The notes beneath the pieces were generated by a model, which had not been told where the DNA came from, searched no databases, and worked only from the letters and a program-made list of their open reading frames with translations. 64,000 bases of DNA from G963677485 sp942492855 (GTDB taxonomy: Bacteria > Armatimonadota > HRBIN16): NCBI GenBank assembly GCA_942492855.1, contig OW818647.1:3038001-3102000 (forward strand), given 5' to 3'. Positions 42,887-52,193 of this stretch are shown in pieces. Each line of letters begins with the position of its first letter. Position 1 is the first letter of the stretch. A program made the translations under genes and the position numbers.

Positions 42887-44441
42887 ATCGCATTTGTTCC
42901 TGCGTCAGCATGACATCCGGTTGCGGGTTACCGGTCACCGTATAACCTCTAATCTTGAAGCTGACCTGCTGGGCGGTGTCTGACCGGGCCCAGAGCATAT
43001 CCTCGCGGTAGGGGTCGTTCATCAAAAAGCCGGTGATGTCGATGTTGATGTCTCCGCCGATGAGAAATGCGCGTCCGCCAGCATCGGCGGCATTCGCCGC
43101 GGCAGGACCGAATCGGGGCGAGTCGTTGTAGCTGGCCACAAACACACCGTTCGCCATGAAGGTGGGGCGTATGCCGACATTCGACTTGATGCCATAGGTG
43201 GGCTCCACCACGAATGCCCCTTGACGGCCCACTTCACCGGGCTTGCTGGATGCCACTGCGGGGAACTTCACGCCGTCTTTGACTGCGGTGGAAATCCACG
43301 CGTTGGAGATGCGGTTGGACAGGTGAGTGGGCCACACGAAATGCACCCCGATCACGCACTGGTCCACTTTCAGCGCGCTGATGTCACCCCAGGCGCCGTT
43401 ACCGAGGTAGGGGGCGGTCTCCCAAACGCCGTAGCCCTTTCCCTCCTCAAGGTCATAGTAGGAGGTGGTCATTCGCACGGGGTCGACCAGCGGATACTGT
43501 TTGCTGGCACCGATCCGTATCCCCGTATGGATGCCGAAGAAGGTGATGTCATCCAGCGTGTAGCCGTCGGCTTGCGCCAGTTGGATGCCCACATTATTGG
43601 GATTGGTGGTGATGATGCCGAAAATCCACGAATAGGTCTTGTCGCCCATCTTACCGGGGTTAATGTAGTTTACATTGGGAACGCCATGAACATGCATGAT
43701 GCGGTTCACATCAAAACAACGGCCTAACACAAACCCACGGCCATAACCATTCAGGAATATCCGATCGACAATGCATTTGCCGCCTTCGACCTGAAAGTAG
43801 AAGTCGTTGTAGCGGTCACAGGCGATGTCTTCGACCACCACATTTGCATTCGAAGTGTAGAAAGTAGGGCCGTAGGGTTTCACGTGATCTTTGATGTAGC
43901 TGCGCTGGGCCGCTTCAAATGAGGGGTAGTAGAATTTCGACTTCTTGTCTTGAAACTCCTCATCACTCGGGAACGGCTGCTGATCGTACATAATCACCAG
44001 ACCCTTCACCGTGACCCCCGCCTCCAGAAGGAACAGCGGCTGCTTCTGCTTGCCCTCATACTGGTCCCTGCGAGGCCTTGCGAAGATACGGGATCCCACT
44101 ACCTGCGTTTGGTAACAGACCTGGTTGGTGCTGAAACCGGCCAGACTACCCACTAGAGAGACCCCAGGCGGGATAGTCAGCACATTCGTCAGCACATAGC
44201 CCTTGTTGGCGCTCACAGGCGGCACACGCACACATCCACCGATGGGAGCCGCGGCTTTCAGTGCCTTGCGGAACGCCTCCGTATCATCGGTGAAGCCATC
44301 GCCCTTGGCACCGAAAAGACGCACGTTGAACACGCCGTCAATCGGCAGAGCGGCTGGCTTGACGGCTGCCTTCGGCGCGGTGAATGCAGTGCTGGCCATG
44401 GTGGCTAGCAGTATGCCTAATCCGAACCATCGTTTGAACAC
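42885..44441 (-). CDS. Secreted pectate-lyase-3-like beta-helix protein
   Basis: 518 aa with an N-terminal signal (FGLGILLATMASTAFTA) from a GTG start; GGAGG lies upstream at a rather long spacing. FNVRLFGAKGDGFTDDTEAF with GGCVRVPPV is the classic start of pectate-lyase-3 / GH55-type right-handed beta-helices. Further turns (VVVEDIACDRYNDFYFQVEGG, VDQCVIGVHFVW) run to the C-terminus. Likely binds or cleaves a polysaccharide outside the cell; no catalytic residues can be assigned. It is the last gene of the minus-strand sugar block and is separated from GH32 by a strong terminator. Confidence 0.78.
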   Translation of the reverse strand: MFKRWFGLGILLATMASTAFTAPKAAVKPAALPIDGVFNVRLFGAKGDGFTDDTEAFRKALKAAAPIGGCVRVPPVSANKGYVLTNVLTIPPGVSLVGSLAGFSTNQVCYQTQVVGSRIFARPRRDQYEGKQKQPLFLLEAGVTVKGLVIMYDQQPFPSDEEFQDKKSKFYYPSFEAAQRSYIKDHVKPYGPTFYTSNANVVVEDIACDRYNDFYFQVEGGKCIVDRIFLNGYGRGFVLGRCFDVNRIMHVHGVPNVNYINPGKMGDKTYSWIFGIITTNPNNVGIQLAQADGYTLDDITFFGIHTGIRIGASKQYPLVDPVRMTTSYYDLEEGKGYGVWETAPYLGNGAWGDISALKVDQCVIGVHFVWPTHLSNRISNAWISTAVKDGVKFPAVASSKPGEVGRQGAFVVEPTYGIKSNVGIRPTFMANGVFVASYNDSPRFGPAAANAADAGGRAFLIGGDINIDITGFLMNDPYREDMLWARSDTAQQVSFKIRGYTVTGNPQPDVMLTQEQMR

Positions 44442-44478
44442 AGTATTTGTAATCCTCCACGAATCATGTATGGCAAGT

Positions 44479-44519
44479 AAAAAAATAGGACGGATCGGTC
44501 GGATCCGACTGATCCGTCC
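44479..44519 (-). terminator. Rho-independent terminator of the GH32 gene
   Basis: A 32-nt palindrome GGACGGATC-GGTCGGATCCGAC-TGATCCGTCC (44488-44519, one mismatch), followed on the minus strand by TATTTTTTTA. Confidence 0.88.
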
Positions 44520-44544
44520 GATGAAATTCCCCCGAGCACTGCAT

Positions 44545-46581
44545 TCAGTTTTTTACAGCCTCGTAGATAGACTTCATCTTCCAGGCGGTGACGCGCTTGA
44601 CTGCGATCTGCCCTCCACGGCTGAATAGGCTGATGCCCACATCCTCCGGTTTGTGCGCCTGCATGGCTACGACCGCCTGACGGTCATTCGCAAAAACCTC
44701 TACCATGCCCTTATCGAGGAAGATGCTCAGCTTGGTCGCTTCGCCCTTCTTGAGCTCAAACGGCGCGACTGTGTCACCGACTACTAACGTTTTGTCCGCA
44801 AGCTTGATCGTGATTGGCAAACCGTGCCCGTTGGCATCGCAGAAAACTTGAACGCCGTATTCGGTGGCATTGCCGGGCTGGATCGTGAGGTTCAGCTCGA
44901 TGGTGTCTCCGCTGACCTTTTGCAGCATCTGCGTGCTGTTGCTGACCGTGAGGTTCTTTTCACGCTTTTCATCGTAGCGAAGCGTCTTGAGCTCCCTCAA
45001 CGGTTTAATGCGCAGCACGCCATCACGAGGCAAACTGAGCTCGCGCGGCAGAGACTGCACCCCGGTCTGAGCAGCCGGCAGAACACACCAGGCCCACATC
45101 ACACGACGACCGTCAGGCGTGAGCACGCTTTCCGGGGCGAAAAAGTCCAGCCCATGCCAGTTCATGCGGGCATGGAAATCCGGCACAAACTTTTCGTTCT
45201 TCCACTCTCCCAGATAGTATCGGCAACCTTTCGTGTGGCTGATGCACAGCAGCATGTGCTTGTTGCCGATCTTGAAGAAGTTGGGGCAGGAGACGTCTTC
45301 GTGGCTCTCCACATCCGGCATCTCGTGATCCAGGAATAGCCCCAGATACTCCCAGCTCTTCATATCCGCTGACTTAAAGAGTGTCGGAGGCTTTCCGCTG
45401 CCCGGTGTGCCGCCGGAGAGGGCGTAGTAGGATCCGTTGTCAACCCAGGCATCAGGGTCCCAGTTCGCAATCTGACTGCCGTCCTGACCAGGCCGGACGA
45501 TCGGCTCCAGCGCCACGGGTTTGCTCCACTGCTCTAGCTGGTCGTCCTGGGCGATGGCGATCTGGTTCCGATTCGATCCCTGGCCATGGTAGATGATGGC
45601 CGGCTTGCCCTCTTTGGTGAAAAAGCCGGTTCCGCTGAACATCCCATGGCCCGTAAACTCCGGGGTGAGGGTGGTTTTATGCCATGTCCAGTGCACCAGA
45701 TCGGTGCTGGAGACGTGTGCGAAGCAGAAGCCGCCTAAGGCGTAGATATAGTGAAGGTGATACTGGCCCTTCCAATAAAACGCGCAGTTGGGGTCGCCCG
45801 GGTTCGCTGCACCCGGACCGGGATGCGCCAGATGATAACTCAGCCATGTAGGATCCGGGTTGGCTGGCATTTTTGGTGTGACGACCTCACTGAAGTCATA
45901 ACTGGCGGCGATCAGGGCGGCCGTCGGGGTATGGAGTTCAAGGCATCCGCCCCTGATTTTCGCTCCGCCGCTCAGGTTATTCACCGGGAAATGGTTCATC
46001 CGGTCGGTTTCTTGCCCCTTTTCGAATGTCCACCAGCCATACGGCTCAATCGGTGAGGCCTTATCTGGAGCCAGGGCTTTGATCTCATCCGCAGTCAAGG
46101 CTTGGCTATAGATACGGGCTTCTTCAATGGAGCCCTGCAGGTGCTGCCCGGTGGAGCTGTTCCAGTGGCGCAATCCAAACACTGCCATCTTGTCGGGGCT
46201 GCTCAGCAGGTCGATGTTTTCTGCTTCATATTGGGTGGTGAGTTCGCCATTTCGATAGATGCGTATCTGGCGGCCGACATACACCACGGCCATCTGAATC
46301 AGCGTGCGGTCGTCCGACGTCTCCACAGGGTTCGCCTCAGGATCGGCCTGCGTGCGTGCCCACATATGGCTGCCCGCCATCCATCTGCAGACGGCTTTTT
46401 CGCCAAAGACAATACCATCGAACTCATCGCCTGCTTGGACGGTCAGGGCACTACCGCCCTGCTGGGTGGTGTTATCTAGGCGAACCCAGGATACCAGCGT
46501 CTTGTCTGTGCCGGCAAAGGCCGGATTGCAGAGTGATAGGAATACCAGTGCGACGATTAACACGACCATCAGATGATGCAT
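44545..46581 (-). CDS. GH32 fructan hydrolase with N-terminal LamG-like domain
   Basis: Predicted secreted levanase/inulinase-type enzyme. Start ATG 46581 gives a signal peptide (MHHLMVVLIVALVFLSLCNP) with AGGGGC upstream; the frame is open to 46629. A LamG/concanavalin domain (~25-190; VVYVGRQIRIYRNG, GSIEEARIYSQALTADEI) precedes the GH32 propeller: nucleophile Asp in NPGDPNCAFYWKGQYHL, NWDPDAW in place of the usual R-D-P, and the acid/base Glu probably in ESHEDVSCPNFF. A C-terminal beta-sandwich ends the protein (IFLDKGMVEVFANDR). The R-to-W change next to the conserved Asp suggests a distinct subfamily, so substrate could differ from plain fructan. 678 aa. Confidence 0.88.
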   Translation of the reverse strand: MHHLMVVLIVALVFLSLCNPAFAGTDKTLVSWVRLDNTTQQGGSALTVQAGDEFDGIVFGEKAVCRWMAGSHMWARTQADPEANPVETSDDRTLIQMAVVYVGRQIRIYRNGELTTQYEAENIDLLSSPDKMAVFGLRHWNSSTGQHLQGSIEEARIYSQALTADEIKALAPDKASPIEPYGWWTFEKGQETDRMNHFPVNNLSGGAKIRGGCLELHTPTAALIAASYDFSEVVTPKMPANPDPTWLSYHLAHPGPGAANPGDPNCAFYWKGQYHLHYIYALGGFCFAHVSSTDLVHWTWHKTTLTPEFTGHGMFSGTGFFTKEGKPAIIYHGQGSNRNQIAIAQDDQLEQWSKPVALEPIVRPGQDGSQIANWDPDAWVDNGSYYALSGGTPGSGKPPTLFKSADMKSWEYLGLFLDHEMPDVESHEDVSCPNFFKIGNKHMLLCISHTKGCRYYLGEWKNEKFVPDFHARMNWHGLDFFAPESVLTPDGRRVMWAWCVLPAAQTGVQSLPRELSLPRDGVLRIKPLRELKTLRYDEKREKNLTVSNSTQMLQKVSGDTIELNLTIQPGNATEYGVQVFCDANGHGLPITIKLADKTLVVGDTVAPFELKKGEATKLSIFLDKGMVEVFANDRQAVVAMQAHKPEDVGISLFSRGGQIAVKRVTAWKMKSIYEAVKN

Positions 46582-46846
46582 ATTTGCCCCTATGTCGCCC
46601 TTGTTTGCTGTGAGTTGCGGCGACCTCATTACAGCTATTGTGCCAGAATGGGGTGGTTTATGCTACATGCAAGACCGATCGGACAGATTGGACGGATGAC
46701 GTCATCCCTACGATTCCGAACCATTAACCCGCTGCGACGGGTTCGGCGGCCCGTCCGTGACTTTGTCACGGTACGGGCGCTGTCACCCATCGCTGATCAG
46801 TACCGGCCCGCGTTCCGGCGGGCGTTGGGGATGGGCGCCCTCCCTG

Positions 46847-46984
46847 GCGCCGGCCGGAGCGAAGCGACGCCGGCCGATAATGATCAGCCGTGCGGTGCAG
46901 GAACCCGCATCAGCGCAGTTCCCGGAGCGTGAGCTCCCGAAACGGAGCGGTGTGGGTGACTAAACCCGCGGCAGCGTGGCCAAT
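46847..46984. repeat. Second copy of the 138-bp repeat
   Basis: Matches 38645-38782, including GCCGATAATGATCAGCCG and the GTGACTAAACCCGCGGCAGC core. With ACCGATCGGACAGATTGGAC (46675-46694) and GC-rich hairpins at 46735-46830 it fills the 469-bp gap 46582-47050; no gene is seen. Confidence 0.75.
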
Positions 46985-47050
46985 CTACCCCGTAAACACC
47001 ACCCAGTAAATCGTCCTCTATACCATGACCGATGACCCCAACGCCCGTCA

Positions 47051-49228
47051 CTACATACCAGCCGCCACATACTCAATCACCAGCCTTGGCCGCAGGGCGG
47101 CATCGGGATATGACCCGGAAGCCAGCACCATCCACTCCGGCACACCGTTGCGGTTGCTGGGGTAGGTGAAGCGCATGCGCAACTGCGTCAGACCATCGCG
47201 GTTGACCAGCGGCAGCGCATGGGCGCGCAACTGCGAATATCCGGTCAGACCATCGCGCCACACGATGATCATGCTGCCAGCATCCAGCACATCGGGCTTG
47301 GCTTGATAGTCAACGGCGTCCAAGGTTGGGGAAGGGCCGAAAGCGCCCGCTTTGAGGTCAATACGGCATTTATTGCCCCACTCGGGCAGCCACTGCCAGG
47401 GTGTGATCCATGGGCTCTTGGGATCGCCCTGGTTGCTCACGCGGCTCACCATCAAAGTGGCTGACTGAATTTGGGCCCCTTCGGGAATCACCGAGGAATC
47501 AAACGACAGGATCAACCGTGAGGCGCGGTTGGACACATCGTCACCAAACAGCATCGTGGCACCGATAGGGGAGGGCATTCCGCCTTTGCCGTTGCCCGCT
47601 TGATCTTCCCATATGTGCCCGGTCTGATCGGGTACGCAAGGAATCTCCAGGCGCACAGCCAGCGGTTTCGCCTTCACGATGGGCAACACCGCGGATTTGC
47701 TTTCGGTCAGCCTTAGGGAACTTATCTGTGCGGTGTCGCCGCTCAGCCGAAGCTGCCTGATCACACCCTGGGCTCCGAGTTTCCGCAGCTCCAGCCAGTT
47801 TATGCCCAGGTTCAGTTTTGCGGCCATGGGTGTGGTCGGCTGCCAGTTGCTGTTCGTCTCCGTCAGCCACTGCAGCTTCACGCTAGCCTTCTTCCTGGCA
47901 GTGATGCCGATATACCCAGGCATCGCGGTTCCGAAGAAGCAGCGCGGCGACACCAGCCAGTCGGCTTGTTTGCGCCACGAGGCCAGACTGCTCCAGGACA
48001 CCGGCAGGTTCCATACCTCACTAAGCTGCCCCATGCGGTTGGATTTGTCTGAATGGTTCATCCCATCGGCTTGGTCGCTGAAGTAGCCGCGTCCATCCCG
48101 CTTATACAGTCTGTTGTTGCGCAGCACAGCCAAGTTGCGAGGGTCACCGCAGACCACCTCGTAGTTGTCGTGCGAGTGCGCCGGTCCACGCGCATTACCG
48201 ACAAACACGTTGTCCTGTATGGTCACATTGCGGCTGGGGCCCTCCGTGCTCAGCATGATCAACCCTGCTGCGTCGTTCTCTCTGAACAAGCACCGCTGTA
48301 CGGTGATTCCCTCGCAGTTTCCGTCTATATCCAGTCCTTCGCCGTCGCCGCTTTCGTAGCGGTTTGTGGTGCTGAACTCACTGTCCTCAATGCGCACATT
48401 CACGGAGCTGCCCAGGAACAGGCTGCAGGCACCATACCAGTTAGCCCCTCCTCCCTCACGCGAGACGATGTGCCGGATGCGGCCATTGGTGATCCCCGTC
48501 GCGGCAAAGATGCCGTAACCGCATCGCGTGGCCACGCACTCCTCCATCGTCACATTCATCAGCCTTGAGCGGTTGGGGCGAGGGAAGAAGAAGGCTGAGT
48601 AAAACCCAGAGCCACCCAGATCAGTAAAACTGCACTGCTTCACATGAACGCCGTCAATAACCGTGCCCATATCGCCGGTTTTACCGCCGATAAACACGCC
48701 CGCACTCCAGGCGATCTCCAGTTGGTTATGAGGCAGTACCGGATTGGCGGTGTTATCCAGCATATCGCGGAAATCGCATCGTGCGACCGTCACCGAGCGG
48801 TTACCCAGGCTGTTTTCGTATCGCAGATACAGCCCGATCTTGGCGTGCTGCATCTGCAGGTCGGTGATCACCCAGTAACTCGGGTTCTCAATCTGCACGC
48901 AGCGGTCCAGCACGTAGCTCTTGCGCTGAATGATCGGCTTCGCACCCTTACCGTAGGCACCCAGACGGATCAGCTTCTGAGCCGTGCCCTTGCCGCGTAG
49001 ATGCAGCATCTGGTTCCAGTGGTCGCCACGCTTGAGCATCACCTGGTCACCAGGCTGCAGGGTTAGTTTGTTGAGCCTGTCAAAACCCTTCCAGGCCGTG
49101 GCTGCCGACGTACCGTTGCGAGTATCACCGCCGCTGCTAGAGCTGACGTAGTAGTCCGTGGCGAAAGCAGCAGGAGCGCACAGCGTCGCTGCGATGATCA
49201 GGGTACACCAGCGTGCGGGTATCTTCAT
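47051..49228 (-). CDS. Secreted right-handed beta-helix protein with C-terminal DNRLRE/CBM96-like domain
   Basis: 725 aa with signal peptide (ARWCTLIIAATLCAPAAFA). DYYVSSSSGGDTRNGTSAATAW is the typical opening of extracellular parallel beta-helix proteins. Coils run to about 400 (VTVARCDFRDML, VRIEDSEFSTTN, GLDIDGNCEGITVQRCLFREN, VTIQDNVFVGNA). The C-terminal ~190 residues (ATMLFGDDVSNRASRLILSF, GAQIQSATLMVSRVS) match DNRLRE/CBM96-type domains that bind alginate or other acidic glycans. Probably a polysaccharide lyase or binding protein; no catalytic residues can be assigned. Confidence 0.82.
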   Translation of the reverse strand: MKIPARWCTLIIAATLCAPAAFATDYYVSSSSGGDTRNGTSAATAWKGFDRLNKLTLQPGDQVMLKRGDHWNQMLHLRGKGTAQKLIRLGAYGKGAKPIIQRKSYVLDRCVQIENPSYWVITDLQMQHAKIGLYLRYENSLGNRSVTVARCDFRDMLDNTANPVLPHNQLEIAWSAGVFIGGKTGDMGTVIDGVHVKQCSFTDLGGSGFYSAFFFPRPNRSRLMNVTMEECVATRCGYGIFAATGITNGRIRHIVSREGGGANWYGACSLFLGSSVNVRIEDSEFSTTNRYESGDGEGLDIDGNCEGITVQRCLFRENDAAGLIMLSTEGPSRNVTIQDNVFVGNARGPAHSHDNYEVVCGDPRNLAVLRNNRLYKRDGRGYFSDQADGMNHSDKSNRMGQLSEVWNLPVSWSSLASWRKQADWLVSPRCFFGTAMPGYIGITARKKASVKLQWLTETNSNWQPTTPMAAKLNLGINWLELRKLGAQGVIRQLRLSGDTAQISSLRLTESKSAVLPIVKAKPLAVRLEIPCVPDQTGHIWEDQAGNGKGGMPSPIGATMLFGDDVSNRASRLILSFDSSVIPEGAQIQSATLMVSRVSNQGDPKSPWITPWQWLPEWGNKCRIDLKAGAFGPSPTLDAVDYQAKPDVLDAGSMIIVWRDGLTGYSQLRAHALPLVNRDGLTQLRMRFTYPSNRNGVPEWMVLASGSYPDAALRPRLVIEYVAAGM

Positions 49229-49429
49229 TATGTGCCTCTATTGCGATGAGATTTGGTTGTGGCGTATATGGGGTTCTCGTGCAACCTCTGGCCGTAGGGG
49301 CGAAGCCCTGCAGCCTGCTTCAGCAGGCTTGGCAGGTCAATAGCCATGTGCTTTAGCGCGTGGCATGGCGGAATGTAATGATTTATCACGCCAAGCCAAC
49401 TAAGGTTCGGATGGCCACACGAGCCGTCC

Positions 49430-50563
49430 CTACGAAGTCAGGGGGAGTTCACGCAGATATAGCGGCGCGGGCAGCACATACTGCATGCCGTCCGTGATTT
49501 CTCCCCCAATAAGCCGTGCCAGCACCTGCACAGCGGTCTCTCCGATCCGATCGAACTGCGGGTCGGTGGTCGCGAATGTATAACCCATCTCCGTGATCAT
49601 GGGGTTGTTATCAAATCCGGTGACCTCTAGGTCGCCGGGTACATTGATCCCGCACTCCTGAGCAAACTTGATGATTCGGACGGCGTATTCATCGTTGAGG
49701 GCCATCAAGGCGGTCGGTCTTTGCTCTGCAGGAATATCCAGCAGCCCCTGTATGCACTGTTGCGACTCCATCAGCGGTTCTTCCATACTAAGCAGTGAGA
49801 AAGTGGGGAAGGTGACCCGCCAGTGGTCCTCTGGACGGGGGCGAATCTGGGCCGCCTTCAGGGCCGCGAGATATCCCGCGTATCGATCGCCCACGCTGCG
49901 GCTCATCACATCGCCCTTGGGGGCTTTCCAGTCCATGAACGCAATGCGTCGTTGCCCCTTGCTGATGAGGTAGGAAGCGACCTCAAACCCCGACCGGTAG
50001 TTGTCAGGCACCACCATCGTGCGCTTTTGCTCAGGGTAGCAGATATCCACCAGCACGATGGGGAAATCCCGGTATTCGTGCGTAAGGTAGTCATTCCGCA
50101 ACTGACTGCGCAGCCGGTGCGCGGGATGGATGATCGCGCCCTGGCAGCCCGAATCGCGGAACCGAGAGACATCCTCACGCTCCGTCTCATAGTTGTCGAG
50201 GTGGTGGGCATAGATGATCTGGTAGCCCATCGAACGAGCCACACGCTCCATACCCATATATAGCCTAGTGACCATACTGGCCGAGTCGGCGGGCTGCCCG
50301 AGGTTCACACCGATGAGCTTTGGCCTCGATGTTTGTCCGGTCTCTAGGTCTTCTCGGACATAAATCCCTTTGCCGTGAATCTTCGTGACATAGCCCTGTG
50401 ATTCCAAAATGTTTAGGGAACTGCAGATGGTGGTATTCGTCGTTAGGTATCTATCTTTCAGATCCCGGACACTAGGTAACCGCCCACCGGCTCCCACCAG
50501 GCCGTTCTCAATGAAATCTACCACAATACTGCGTGCAATCTGTGCTGGTAACGAACTACCCAT
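49430..50563 (-). CDS. GntR-headed, LacI-like sugar-responsive transcriptional regulator
   Basis: 377 aa. Residues ~1-72 form a GntR winged helix (GGRLPSVRDLKDRYLTTNTTICSSLNILESQGYVTKIHGKGIYV). From ~82 comes a periplasmic-binding-protein-like ligand domain of LacI/AraR type (LIGVNLGQPADSASMVTRLY, GAIIHPAHRL, RRIAFMDW, PTALMALNDEYAVRI, VTGFDNNPMITE). The likely effector is a sugar, and the targets are probably the surrounding glycan genes. A perfect 20-bp palindrome at 50591-50610, 27 bp upstream, suggests autoregulation. It lies inside the minus-strand sugar block but not in a tight operon. Confidence 0.92.
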   Translation of the reverse strand: MGSSLPAQIARSIVVDFIENGLVGAGGRLPSVRDLKDRYLTTNTTICSSLNILESQGYVTKIHGKGIYVREDLETGQTSRPKLIGVNLGQPADSASMVTRLYMGMERVARSMGYQIIYAHHLDNYETEREDVSRFRDSGCQGAIIHPAHRLRSQLRNDYLTHEYRDFPIVLVDICYPEQKRTMVVPDNYRSGFEVASYLISKGQRRIAFMDWKAPKGDVMSRSVGDRYAGYLAALKAAQIRPRPEDHWRVTFPTFSLLSMEEPLMESQQCIQGLLDIPAEQRPTALMALNDEYAVRIIKFAQECGINVPGDLEVTGFDNNPMITEMGYTFATTDPQFDRIGETAVQVLARLIGGEITDGMQYVLPAPLYLRELPLTS

Positions 50564-50590
50564 TCTCTGCCTTCCTGTGCCTTCACTCCA

Positions 50591-50610
50591 GGAACACTTT
50601 CAAGTGTTCC
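50591..50610. promoter_or_regulatory. Perfect palindromic operator upstream of the GntR/LacI-type regulator
   Basis: GGAACACTTTCAAGTGTTCC: two perfect 9-bp arms around TC. It sits between a plausible minus-strand -10 (TACACT, about 50624-50629) and the start codon of the regulator, where a repressor would block transcription. Related half-sites (TGTTCC, AGAACACT) lie in the divergent region 54456-54490. Confidence 0.6.
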
Positions 50611-50747
50611 AAACTAACAATAGTGTACCATGCCCCACTTCCGTAGGCGCAACGGCGAAGTTCCCTGGGAACGCCAATCTCCTGATTGGCCTCCCTATCC
50701 ATCCGAACCTATCCACGCCATCCGTGTAATCCGTGGTTCAGACGAAA

Positions 50748-50779
50748 GACCGGCCCGGAAAGGGAAAACCGGGCCGGTC
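50748..50779 (-). terminator. GACCGG-family terminator hairpin, copy 3
   Basis: GACCGGCCCGG / CCGGGCCGGTC, followed on the minus strand by TTTCGTC. Located 36 bp beyond the stop of the amidohydrolase. Next to it, 50698-50743 is a CCGTGTAATCCGTGG-type interspersed repeat. Confidence 0.7.
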
Positions 50780-50814
50780 GTTGATAACCTTGCGGGTTGT
50801 TGTTTGCACCTAAA

Positions 50815-52182
50815 CTACGAAAGCTGATACAGCTTTGTGGGGTTGTCGAACAGCCACATCTTGAGCACTCGCTGTGCCTCCTCGATGTCCATCCAGCCAC
50901 GGGCTATCCGCTGGGCAAACGCCTCAGCCAGTCCCTCTTTCGCCATCTGCAGGTGACCATACACGCATTCTACGTTGAAGCTGTAGTCGGCACCGAATGC
51001 GGTCACTTTGTTCACAGGCACCAGGTCAAGAAGCTCATTCACCGCTTCGCGTGTGATGGTGGGGCTTACGATCCAGCTCCAGCACAAGTCAGCATACGCA
51101 TTCGGGTTGTTCTTGATCAAGAAAATGAAGTCGCGGGTATAGGGAAATCCCATATGGTACACATCAAACTGTGTCTCCGGATTGTGCATCACCGCATCCA
51201 TGATCAGCTTAGGATCATTAGTTCGGTAATCCCCCCATACACCGGTGTGTACAGCCAAAGGCTTGCCTAACTTCGCGGCCTGTTTGCAGATGTAGTCCCA
51301 TACCGAGCTCTGAAGCTCGATTCCGGGCCGCCCGCCCTTGGCGAGCTCAAGATACTGATCCCCGGCCTTTCGCCAGTCCGGGTTGACCATGGGAGATGTG
51401 CCCAGTTTGAACCCAACAGCCCCCTCCTTAACCTTCGCAGCCATGTGAACATCCAGTACTGCCAGAAATTCGCCCAGTGTGGCGACAGGCATACTGTACA
51501 TTCTGGACAGGGTTTGGGCGTAGTCCATGTTATACATACCGGCAGCATTGATGGTGTCGCTGAGCACAGGGGTGAGAAGATCATCCGGGTCCTGTGGACG
51601 AACCTGGCCGTTCTGAACCAGACTGGTGCGGATATGGCAGGCGTCACGCATCACGCGCTTATACAGGCCCTTTGTGTTGTTGGCTCGCATACGCTCGGTC
51701 AGCTCCATGTATGTCTTTGGGTTGAGGTCATCAATGCCATAGAAGTGCTTCATGGCGATCTTGGCGGCGCGGTTATAACTGCCATGCTTCACATCCTGCA
51801 AGTAAGGCCAGACGCGCTCCCATCGCTCCTTCAACGGCACGCTGGAATCCACCATGTAGTTGCGGGACCACAGCCCCTCGCCGTCGATGTGCGGCATGCC
51901 GCTATTTTGGATATCGACGTAGTTATACATGCCCACCAGAGTGAGTGCATCCACCGGCATCTTGATCCGGTCTTTCTCCATGGCAAGATGCTCGTGCGAG
52001 TCGATGATCTCGATATCGGCCAGGTAGTCCATTAGGATACTCTGAAGCCGTTTTGGTTCTGTGGTTCTTGTCACCTTTTTGGCTGCTGCCTGCACAGGTT
52101 GTGCCTCCTTAGCGATTGTTGCTGTCACGGCTGTGGCCGCTGCCACCTTCAGGAATCCTCTTCGATTGATTTGTGGTTCCAT
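50815..52182 (-). CDS. Tat-exported amidohydrolase-family protein
   Basis: 455 aa with a twin-arginine signal (NRRGFLKVAAATAVTA). Metal-dependent hydrolase barrel: IEIIDSHEHL (His-x-His, with Glu between) near 60, LAVHTGVWGDYR, QFDVYHMGFP and AFGADYSF, giving the expected His/His/His/Asp metal ligands. Closest in pattern to Amidohydro_2 proteins of sugar-acid pathways (glucuronate isomerase or lactonase relatives), but the exact substrate cannot be told. It begins 11 bp after the CehA-like gene, so the pair forms an operon. Ends before a GACCGG-family terminator. Confidence 0.82.
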   Translation of the reverse strand: MEPQINRRGFLKVAAATAVTATIAKEAQPVQAAAKKVTRTTEPKRLQSILMDYLADIEIIDSHEHLAMEKDRIKMPVDALTLVGMYNYVDIQNSGMPHIDGEGLWSRNYMVDSSVPLKERWERVWPYLQDVKHGSYNRAAKIAMKHFYGIDDLNPKTYMELTERMRANNTKGLYKRVMRDACHIRTSLVQNGQVRPQDPDDLLTPVLSDTINAAGMYNMDYAQTLSRMYSMPVATLGEFLAVLDVHMAAKVKEGAVGFKLGTSPMVNPDWRKAGDQYLELAKGGRPGIELQSSVWDYICKQAAKLGKPLAVHTGVWGDYRTNDPKLIMDAVMHNPETQFDVYHMGFPYTRDFIFLIKNNPNAYADLCWSWIVSPTITREAVNELLDLVPVNKVTAFGADYSFNVECVYGHLQMAKEGLAEAFAQRIARGWMDIEEAQRVLKMWLFDNPTKLYQLS

Positions 52183-52193
52183 TCTGTCATCCT

